In this document: positions 4,602 through 9,850 of the stretch, in pieces
Position numbering within the stretch: position 1 is the stretch's first letter
Layout of the letters: each line of letters opens with the position of its first letter
Source: Alphaproteobacteria bacterium
GTDB taxonomy: Bacteria; Pseudomonadota; Alphaproteobacteria; Acetobacterales; Acetobacteraceae
Assembly: GCA_013298245.1 (NCBI GenBank)
Contig: JAAFHD010000109.1
Location: 1 to 9,850, forward strand
Direction: 5' to 3'
DNA length: 9,850 bases
Program-made: the position numbers and the translations under genes
Notes under the pieces: model-generated
What the model saw: only the letters and a program-made list of their open reading frames with translations
The model's database searches: none
What the model was told of the DNA's origin: nothing

Positions 4602-4751
4602 ATGACCACGCATCATCCGATGCCCCCTGCGCCCACGGGCCAGGACCAAAACCCCGCCGTAGCACTGCTGCGGCCAGACCCGAGCACATGCGCACGGCCC
4701 GACGGGCACGGCCTCGGGGGCGCCACCATGGCCACCACAGAAAGGAGCTGA
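4602..4751 (+). CDS. Putative 49-aa protein upstream of the integrase
   Basis: A 49-aa ORF (MTTHHPMPPAPTGQDQ onward, ending TTERS) with a good Shine-Dalgarno, AGGAGA, about 9 nt upstream of ATG. The leader AACCAGGAGACC resembles the AACCAA-plus-GGGAGACC leader of the 73-aa gene, whose first codons (MTT) also match. The product is P/A/H-rich, probably disordered, with no recognised domain. The ribosome binding site argues for translation, but length and composition make it uncertain. It may be a leader ORF affecting the downstream integrase, which begins 193 bp later. Confidence 0.45.
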   Translation: MTTHHPMPPAPTGQDQNPAVALLRPDPSTCARPDGHGLGGATMATTERS

Positions 4752-4944
4752 ACCCAACCACCCGTCAGGCGATCGGACAAGCCGCCTGCCCGGGAAACAC
4801 GCAACCACTTGGCGACTAACAGGAAGGTGAAACGGAGCAAAAACAGGGAGTAGCCGACCTCTTCGCTGCAAAGCGGGCTTGTGTTGCCGCACGCGGAACA
4901 CAGGCAGGTCATCAACACTTACCAACCAAAGAAAAGACGTGACG

Positions 4945-5841
4945 ATGGATCAACTGTCGTTTGCCCTGAAGGAGCTGACCGGCCGCTGCCGTGAAGGCTC
5001 CTTCGCCACGCAGGCGGCCCGCGGCCGTGGCTTGCAGGCCATGGCCAAGGAATTGAAGGGGATGGGCTATGTGCTGCCCGGGGTGGGCAGCCTCAAGCCC
5101 AAGCACATCAGCGCGCTCGTGGCGCGCTGGAAGGGTCTCGAGGTGAGCGATGCCACCATCCGCAACCGCCTGGGCTGGGTGCGATGGTGGGCGATGAAGA
5201 TCGACAAGCCCGGCCTGATTCCGAATGACAACGCGGTGTTCGGCCTGGTTGAACGGACGCCCTACCAGGGCAACCGCGCGCGCGTGCTGACCCCTGAGGT
5301 CACCGGCAAGGTGAAGGATGCGCCCACGCTGATGGCGCTGCGGCTGCAAGCCGCCTTCGGCCTGCGCCGCGAAGAGGCCCTGAAACTCCGCCCCGCCCGC
5401 GCGGTGCAGGGTGACCGGCTGTGCCTCAAGGCCAGCTGGACCAAGGGTGGGCGGTATCGGGAGATTCCGATCACGCACCCGCGTCAGCGGGAGCTGTTGC
5501 AGGAACTTCAGGCCCTGGTGGGCGATGGGTCACTGATTGGGGAGGGGCGGCGCTACGTCGACGCCATGCACGCCTATCGCCACCACACCCGCGTGGCCGG
5601 CCTCGGGAACGCACACGGCCTGCGGCACGCCTGGGCACAGTGGCAATACAAGCTGCGCACCGGCCGCGAATGTCCGGCGGCGGGCGGCCCGACGCTCAAC
5701 CAGCTGCCCCCTGAGGACCGCCGCCGCGACTATGCGGCGCGCCTCGAGATTGCGCGGGAGCTGGGCCACAACCGGATTGATGTCACCGATACCTACCTCG
5801 GCCGCCGTCATGGTGACGCCCGGAAGGAACGCGCCGCATGA
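4945..5841 (+). CDS. Tyrosine recombinase / integrase
   Basis: A 298-aa tyrosine recombinase, complete. All catalytic positions are visible: R141 in GLRREEALKL, K167 in SWTKGGRYREIPI, H224-x2-R227 in HGLRHAWAQW, H275 in ELGHNRIDVT and the nucleophile Y284 in DTYLG. Residues 1-110 form the helical core-binding domain, with ALVARWKGLEVSDATIRNRL resembling the SAM-like N-terminal domain of the 'integrase domain-containing' proteins of mobile elements. I chose ATG at 4945 (MDQLSFALKE); an in-frame ATG at 4879 would add 22 residues of unlikely sequence. The Shine-Dalgarno is modest (AAAGAAAAG). Its stop overlaps the start of the 106-aa gene. It probably catalyses integration/excision or plasmid dimer resolution; att sites were not identified. 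Confidence 0.93.
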   Translation: MDQLSFALKELTGRCREGSFATQAARGRGLQAMAKELKGMGYVLPGVGSLKPKHISALVARWKGLEVSDATIRNRLGWVRWWAMKIDKPGLIPNDNAVFGLVERTPYQGNRARVLTPEVTGKVKDAPTLMALRLQAAFGLRREEALKLRPARAVQGDRLCLKASWTKGGRYREIPITHPRQRELLQELQALVGDGSLIGEGRRYVDAMHAYRHHTRVAGLGNAHGLRHAWAQWQYKLRTGRECPAAGGPTLNQLPPEDRRRDYAARLEIARELGHNRIDVTDTYLGRRHGDARKERAA

Positions 5842-6158
5842 CGCGGGCCGCAAAACTGAAGGCCCTCGCGGCCCAAGCCCGCGAGGATCTGGCCGCGCGC
5901 TTGCTCGCGCCCGACACCGTGCTGACGCAGATGGCGGAGGTCGCCGCGGCCGGCGGCAACCTGCTGCGCCTGAGCCTGGATGTGCCCGCCGATCTGCGCC
6001 AAACCGTCGCCGCCAAGCACCTGGCCGCGCTGCTCATGCGCGAGGGGTTTGCCCTGACCTGGGAGGCCCGCCTGGTCGGTGGCAAGGCCAACGTGACGGG
6101 CGCCGATGTCACGGTGCACGAACCGGTCGTGTCTTGGGACGACGTGCGGCCGGTTTAG
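5838..6158 (+). CDS. Unknown 106-aa protein coupled to the integrase
   Basis: A 106-aa protein whose ATG overlaps the integrase stop codon in an ATGA arrangement, which strongly suggests translational coupling. The N-terminal half is helical and alanine-rich (KLKALAAQAREDLAARLL). The middle reads RLSLDVPADLRQTVAAKHLA, followed by GFALTWEARLVGGKANVTGA. I recognise no family. It is too acidic to be a typical recombination directionality factor, but its tight linkage to the recombinase suggests a partner or accessory role. Its last 50 bp overlap the 3' end of the minus-strand membrane protein gene. Confidence 0.8.
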   Translation: MTRAAKLKALAAQAREDLAARLLAPDTVLTQMAEVAAAGGNLLRLSLDVPADLRQTVAAKHLAALLMREGFALTWEARLVGGKANVTGADVTVHEPVVSWDDVRPV

Positions 6159-6273
6159 GTTTGGCGGGTGGCTTCCGCCGTGGCGGCGGCTTCGGCTTGC
6201 GCAGCAGCCTCACCCACTGCCGGATTTCCCAGGAAATCACGAGAAGCACGATCAAGAAATCAGTTCCGGTCAC
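6109..6273 (-). CDS. Putative small membrane protein (54 aa)
   Basis: From GTG at 6273, with an excellent Shine-Dalgarno AAAGGGG 7 nt upstream, the frame encodes VTGTDFLIVLLVISWEIRQ and onward. A hydrophobic segment at residues ~5-14 and an amphipathic tryptophan-containing continuation are followed by a strongly basic, proline-rich tail (LLRKPKPPPRRKPPAKPKP and onward). It therefore looks like a single-span membrane peptide with a cytoplasmic basic tail. Longer in-frame starts at 6336 and 6405 lack this ribosome binding site. It lies downstream of the relaxase gene on the same strand, so it may belong to the mobilization operon. It overlaps the convergent 106-aa gene by 50 bp. No family recognised. 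Confidence 0.55.
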   Translation of the reverse strand: MTGTDFLIVLLVISWEIRQWVRLLRKPKPPPRRKPPAKPKPAARRPKTRPVRAP

Positions 6274-6462
6274 GGCAAATCCCCTTTGCTGTGCCCTCCT
6301 CATGGTTCGAAGCCGGTCCTGGCTGGCAAGAGCCATTTTCAGCGCTCGTGTCGAATCGGGCGTGCCCGACCATGCCGTCACGACACGTGCTGAGTGCAGG
6401 GCCACAGATGTGGGGGTTGACCGAGCGTGTCGTCGTGACGGCGCGCGCTGCGCCGAATCGGC

Positions 6463-7425
6463 TTAACGCCGCCGCCCGCGTTGCCGCGCCATATCTTCGG
6501 AACCAAACGATAACGGCGGCGCCCCAAATGGCGCCAGCGGAGCCGCTGGGCCAGCCGGCGTGCGGGCCAACGCCGCACTCAAGCTCGGCAAGCGGCCAGG
6601 CCGTTGCCCCTCGGGCAACCCAGGCGCCTGGAACGGCGCCAACCTGGCCAGGTCGCGCCGCTGCCGGTCCGCATCCGCGGCCTGCCACAGCTCGGCCGGG
6701 GATTCCGCCTGGGGGCTGGGCCGCCGGTTAAAATCCGGCCGGCTGCGGCCGCGATCAATCGCCGGATAATCCACCCAGCGTGTCGCATGCCGCGCCCGGG
6801 GACCGTTCCGCACCAGCCGGCGGCGCGACAGGGGTTCCGCCCCCCGCGCCTTCATCGCACGGCTGCGCGGCCCTTCGTGAATGGTCGGCGCACGGGCCTG
6901 CCCCTGGGCGGCCAGGGTGCGCCGGTCCACCCGCTCGGGCCGCTGCGCACGCGCCAAGGCCCGATTGGTGAACGTTTCCCAATCCTGCCGTAGGCGGGCG
7001 GTTGACCCCGCTTCCGACAATCCCATCACGCGCCGGCCGGTCTCGGGGTCACGGTCGCGCAGCACCAGGTGACAATGCGGGTTCTCGACGTCTTTCCCCT
7101 GGTCATGAAAAGCCGCCAACCAAGGGGCGCGGCCCTGGGTGACGTGCTCGGCATAGTCGCGCACCAGCTGCGCGCGCTGCTCGGGGTCCAGTTCCTTGGG
7201 CAGCGCCAACATCACCTTGTCGGCGACGCGCGCATTCTTCCGGTCACCATCCTCCGCGCTGATGAAGAACCGTTGCGCGGCTTCGCGCTCGGTCGGGATG
7301 CCCCGCCCCTCAAGGCGGGTCAGCGCCGGCTTGCGGGTGATGTAGCGGATATGGGCGGCGGCGGTGTGCGGACGTGCCTGGGTACTCTTGCCGATCGGGC
7401 GATGGTTGAGACTGAAGATCGCCAC
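6463..7425 (-). CDS. mobA: MobA/MobL family (MOBQ) relaxase
   Basis: A 320-aa relaxase that nicks oriT and pilots the transferred strand. It aligns in style with the N-terminal relaxase domain of RSF1010 MobA: AIFSLNHRPIGKSTQ at the start, the probable catalytic Tyr28 in HIRYITRKPA, the ALPKELDPEQRAQL segment, and the metal-binding motif VENPHCHLVL with H117 and H119. NRALARAQRPERVDRRTLAAQG matches the conserved region after the catalytic core. I chose GTG at 7425 because AGGAGG lies just upstream and it starts the family-typical VAIFSL; the longer frame to 7560 would cross oriT. It has no primase domain, unlike RSF1010 MobA (~700 aa). The C-terminal ~100 residues are P/R/A-rich. It diverges from the coupling-protein operon across oriT. 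Confidence 0.93.
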   Translation of the reverse strand: MAIFSLNHRPIGKSTQARPHTAAAHIRYITRKPALTRLEGRGIPTEREAAQRFFISAEDGDRKNARVADKVMLALPKELDPEQRAQLVRDYAEHVTQGRAPWLAAFHDQGKDVENPHCHLVLRDRDPETGRRVMGLSEAGSTARLRQDWETFTNRALARAQRPERVDRRTLAAQGQARAPTIHEGPRSRAMKARGAEPLSRRRLVRNGPRARHATRWVDYPAIDRGRSRPDFNRRPSPQAESPAELWQAADADRQRRDLARLAPFQAPGLPEGQRPGRLPSLSAALARTPAGPAAPLAPFGAPPLSFGSEDMARQRGRRR

Positions 7426-7444
7426 CCGACCTCCTCTGAGCGCC

Positions 7445-7477
7445 GGGTTTGCGGAGCAAACCCATAAGTGCGCTCTA
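7445..7477 (+). other. oriT of MOBQ type with nic site
   Basis: An inverted repeat GGGTTTGC (7445-7452) / GCAAACCC (7456-7463) around GGA is followed at once by ATAAGTGCGCTCT. This is the organisation of RSF1010/R1162-type origins of transfer: an inverted repeat, then a TAAGTGCGCCCT-like nic core. Only one core base differs (GCGCTCT for GCGCCCT). The expected nick follows the terminal CT, near 7476/7477 on the plus strand. It starts 20 bp upstream of the MOBQ relaxase gene, the usual place. The remaining gap to 7713 (~235 bp) shows no gene; TTGCCAGGGCAA at 7617-7628 is a short palindrome there. Confidence 0.88.
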
Positions 7478-7713
7478 TCGACGCGGAACCACCATAGCTG
7501 CTGCCGCACCACCAGGGGAAGCGCCATCTGCGGCCACGATTGGCACCACCCTCCGAGCACCCCAGCCGGTTCGCCACTGCGCGGGGCGCCCTGCCGTCCT
7601 CACCACACCCCAACTTTTGCCAGGGCAACACAGGCCGTCTCACGATTTCGTTTGACCGGCGCGAACGCAGTTTGAAAGCCTGCGCTCGCAACCACCCATA
7701 AGAGGAAGGCACC

Positions 7714-7995
7714 ATGGGCAAGTTCATGATGGGCGCGATCCTGCTCCCGATTGGCTTCGTGTTGACGTTGATCCCCCCGTTCATCTTCGGCATCCCCGTT
7801 TTCGCGGCGGCGATGGGGCTGTGCATTGCCGGCCTGGTCGGCGGCACGGCCAAAGCCGCCAAGGCCACCGCCACGGGGATTCAGGCGGTGCAGGCGCATA
7901 ACGCGCAGCAAGCCTACGCCGCGCGGCTGGCGGAGCTGGAAGCCCGCGAACGCGCACTCGCCGCCCATGAGGCCCAAGCCGCGTCACCGCGCTGA
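7714..7995 (+). CDS. Small two-span membrane protein, first gene of the coupling-protein operon
   Basis: A 93-aa protein with Shine-Dalgarno AGAGGAAGG about 5 nt before ATG. Residues ~4-44 form a hydrophobic hairpin (MMGAILLPIGFVLTLIPPFI, then GIPVFAAAMGLCIAGLVGG), predicted as two membrane helices. A charged helical C-terminus follows (AYAARLAELEARERALAAHE), a likely short coiled coil in the cytoplasm. The stop lies 2 nt before the GTG of the coupling-protein gene, so the two are probably co-translated. I recognise no family. A membrane partner of the coupling protein or mating channel is a context-based inference. Confidence 0.85.
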   Translation: MGKFMMGAILLPIGFVLTLIPPFIFGIPVFAAAMGLCIAGLVGGTAKAAKATATGIQAVQAHNAQQAYAARLAELEARERALAAHEAQAASPR

Positions 7996-7997
7996 AC

Positions 7998-9850
7998 GTG
8001 GACGGGCCGTGGCCTGCCCTGGTTGTCCTGGGGCTGCTGTTCGTCGGCCTGGTCGCGTATCACCTCGCCGGCGGGGTCGGCGGTCTGGCGGGTCGGGTCA
8101 GTGCCCGCCTGGCGGCACCGTCGGCGCCCTCACCTGTGCCACGGCCAGGCTCCTGGCCAGGGCACCTGCCGGCACGGGCGGCCGTTGACGGCACCGGCCG
8201 TGCGGCGGCGATGCAGGCGCTCGCCGCACGTTTCGCGGATGACCTGTGGCCGGTTGAGGTCCAGGTCAGTGAGCTGGTGCCGGCCCTCATCCCGCCGGTG
8301 AGCCTGGCGCGGCTGGGGGTCGCGCTGGGCGAAGATTTGGCCACGCTGAAGCGGCAGCGCCCGCAAGATGATGCGCTGGCCACCTGGTTGGCCGACACTC
8401 AGGCGCAGTTTCTGCGGCATGCCAGCCCCGCGGCCCTGACCGGCGCGCGGTTCTGCCGCACGCTGCGGGATTTCAGAGAGGCGGAACGGGCCGGCCTGCG
8501 CCTGGCGGAGTTGCTGACCCTGCTCGGGCAGATGGACCCGCTGACGCTGTTGCGGGTGCGCGCGGCCCTCGCCTGGAATGAAGGCAAAACCGAGTTGCGC
8601 GTCAGCGCACCGGTTTTTCTGTCGGCCGACCGCCTGGTGCGGGTCCGGCAAGCCCTGGGCGATGCCCTGCTCGCCCATTGCGGGCCGCCCGTGGCGGCCC
8701 TGGAACGGGTGCAAGCCGCGCTGCGTGCGGCGCTCGCTCCTGACAGCCGCCTGCATCCGACGGAACGCGATGTGCTGGCGCAGCTGCTGGTCACCGGCGC
8801 TGCCTGGTTGACCGCTAGTGACCCGAGTGTGCCTGAGCTGTGCTGCGATCCGGCCTCGCCCTCGGTGCTGCGCCTGGGCGTCTTCCCCGGCACCACCACG
8901 GATCTTCTCTATGACCGGCGGGAATCTCTCGCCACCTTCGCCATGCCAGGTGCCGGCAAGTCACTGGCCCTGGTTCTGCGCAACCTCCTGCACAGCCGCG
9001 CGCCGGCCGTCGTGTTGGATGTGAAGGGTGAACTTGCCGCCGCCTCGGCGGCCTGGCGGGCGGCGAATGTCGGGCCGGTCTATGTCTTCGCGCCGCGTGA
9101 CCCGGCCAACTCGGTGCGCTTCAACCCGTTCACGCGGGTCAGCACCGCCCCGGCAACCGCCTGGGAGGATGCCGATCGGCTGGCCGCCCTGCTGGCCGTG
9201 CCGACCACCAACAGCGCCGCCGGGGAATCCTATTGGGACCGCCGCGGCCGGCGCCTGCTGGGCGGTGTGCTGCTCGAGGTCGCGCTCTCGGAAACGGGTG
9301 CTGAGCGGTCGATGCGGGGTGTGCGGTCACGCCTGGCGCGCATCGCCAACAAGGCGTTCCTGCGGAAAGAGTATGCGCCGCGTCTGGCGGCGCTCAAGGT
9401 TCCCGACTTGCTCGACCTGGCCCATGAACTGATGGGCCTCTCGGATGACCAGCTCGCCGGCGTGGTCGACACGGCGCGCGGCTATATCCAGCAATGGGCC
9501 TCGCCGCGCATCGTCGATGTGACCGAGGCGGACAGTTTTCGGCCGGAAGCGCTGCGCGCGGAAAACGCCACGCTGTATCTGAACGTCGAACTTGAAGATG
9601 TGCGCCGCTACGCCTCGGTCTTGCGGGCCATCATCGGCCAAACCCTGGGCCACCTGGTCAGCGGCCAGCCCGACCGTCAGGTCCTGCCGGTGACGTTCTT
9701 CCTCGATGAGTTTCCCCAGCTCGGCCGGTTCGATGAAATTGCCCGCGCGTTGGACCTCGGGCGCGGGTTTGGCGTGCGGTTCTGGCTCTTTGCCCAAAGC
9801 ATCCATCACCTGCGCGAGACTTACGCGAACGCGGAAGGCATGCTGGGCAG
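7998..9850 (+). CDS. TraG/VirD4-type T4SS coupling protein, C-terminus outside window
   Basis: The frame is open from GTG at 7998 to the window end (617 codons). Residues ~6-32 form a membrane segment (ALVVLGLLFVGLVAYHLAGG). A proline-rich linker and a ~230-residue helical region of unknown type follow. Then comes the ATPase: Walker A AMPGAGKS at 315-322 (K321), the family-typical VVLDVKGEL, VRFNPF and SYWDRRGRRLLGGVLL, Walker B VTFFLDEFPQLGRF with D570-E571, and FWLFAQSIHHL. These identify the hexameric ATPase that delivers relaxosomes to the type IV channel. GTG is favoured because an in-frame stop lies at 7968-7970 and the membrane segment begins straight after; coupling to the preceding gene explains the weak ribosome binding site. 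The Walker A lies much later than in VirD4, TrwB or RP4 TraG (~130-200). Confidence 0.93.
   Translation, partial: MDGPWPALVVLGLLFVGLVAYHLAGGVGGLAGRVSARLAAPSAPSPVPRPGSWPGHLPARAAVDGTGRAAAMQALAARFADDLWPVEVQVSELVPALIPPVSLARLGVALGEDLATLKRQRPQDDALATWLADTQAQFLRHASPAALTGARFCRTLRDFREAERAGLRLAELLTLLGQMDPLTLLRVRAALAWNEGKTELRVSAPVFLSADRLVRVRQALGDALLAHCGPPVAALERVQAALRAALAPDSRLHPTERDVLAQLLVTGAAWLTASDPSVPELCCDPASPSVLRLGVFPGTTTDLLYDRRESLATFAMPGAGKSLALVLRNLLHSRAPAVVLDVKGELAAASAAWRAANVGPVYVFAPRDPANSVRFNPFTRVSTAPATAWEDADRLAALLAVPTTNSAAGESYWDRRGRRLLGGVLLEVALSETGAERSMRGVRSRLARIANKAFLRKEYAPRLAALKVPDLLDLAHELMGLSDDQLAGVVDTARGYIQQWASPRIVDVTEADSFRPEALRAENATLYLNVELEDVRRYASVLRAIIGQTLGHLVSGQPDRQVLPVTFFLDEFPQLGRFDEIARALDLGRGFGVRFWLFAQSIHHLRETYANAEGMLG

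Noticed and set aside
5537..6466. Plus-strand open frame of 309 codons
   Set aside because: Out-of-frame shadow of the integrase and the 106-aa gene; arginine-rich low-complexity product.
6168..6731. Plus-strand open frame of 187 codons opposite the relaxase C-terminus
   Set aside because: Antisense to the relaxase and small membrane protein genes; alanine/proline-rich without motifs.
7426..7560. Longer N-terminus of the relaxase
   Set aside because: It would translate through oriT, and the family-typical sequence begins at the GTG at 7425, which has an AGGAGG site.
8136..8165. Hairpin GGCCAGG/CCTGGCC with outer GTGCC/GGCAC
   Set aside because: It lies inside the coupling-protein coding sequence in a proline-rich linker, where GC-rich codon choice easily creates such symmetry.
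8130..8756. Minus-strand open frame of 208 codons
   Set aside because: Antisense shadow of the coupling-protein gene, which is continuously open and has clear ATPase motifs.
1..9850. CRISPR array, tRNA, rRNA or insertion sequence
   Set aside because: No regularly spaced repeats, no tRNA-like cloverleaf with conserved arms, no rRNA segments and no transposase were seen.

Overview
The window is GC-rich with codon use typical of a high-GC proteobacterium. The protein families (a MobA/MobL-type MOBQ relaxase, a TraG/VirD4-type coupling protein, DUF2958, an RGRP-containing accessory protein) fit a conjugative or mobilizable element, plasmid or integrated, in an alphaproteobacterium. That host assignment is an inference from protein style, with moderate to low certainty. 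There are no rRNA or tRNA genes and no housekeeping genes.

Layout. Positions 1-574 (minus) hold the N-terminal part of an AT-hook-like accessory protein. Positions 745-1653 (minus) hold a small PD-(D/E)XK-like nuclease candidate and a DUF2958 protein. Positions 1896-3523 form a visibly lower-GC cargo island: an Abi_2/HEPN abortive-infection protein (minus) diverges from a coiled-coil plus winged-helix protein (plus), and a perfect 48-bp AT-rich palindrome lies between them. Positions 3573-3794 (minus) hold a small conserved protein. Its upstream region shares a ~47-bp element with the upstream region of the DUF2958 gene, at the same distance from the start codon. Positions 3807-4601 appear non-coding and carry many nested inverted repeats and G-quadruplex motifs.

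The mobility half follows. Positions 4602-5841 (plus) carry a 49-aa ORF and a complete tyrosine recombinase, translationally coupled to a 106-aa protein of unknown function (5838-6158). On the minus strand lie a 54-aa putative membrane protein (6109-6273) and a relaxase (6463-7425). Just upstream of the relaxase is a clear MOBQ-type oriT (7445-7477). To its right, on the plus strand, are a 93-aa membrane protein and a T4SS coupling protein that runs off the window end.

Working together: the recombinase would integrate or resolve the element, the relaxase would nick at oriT, and the coupling protein would dock the relaxosome to a type IV secretion channel whose other genes probably lie to the right. 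The Abi/winged-helix pair looks like defence or addiction cargo. The points most worth following up are the shared upstream element, the 48-bp palindrome with its divergent gene pair, the structured non-coding region next to the integrase, and the large unassigned region ahead of the coupling-protein ATPase.
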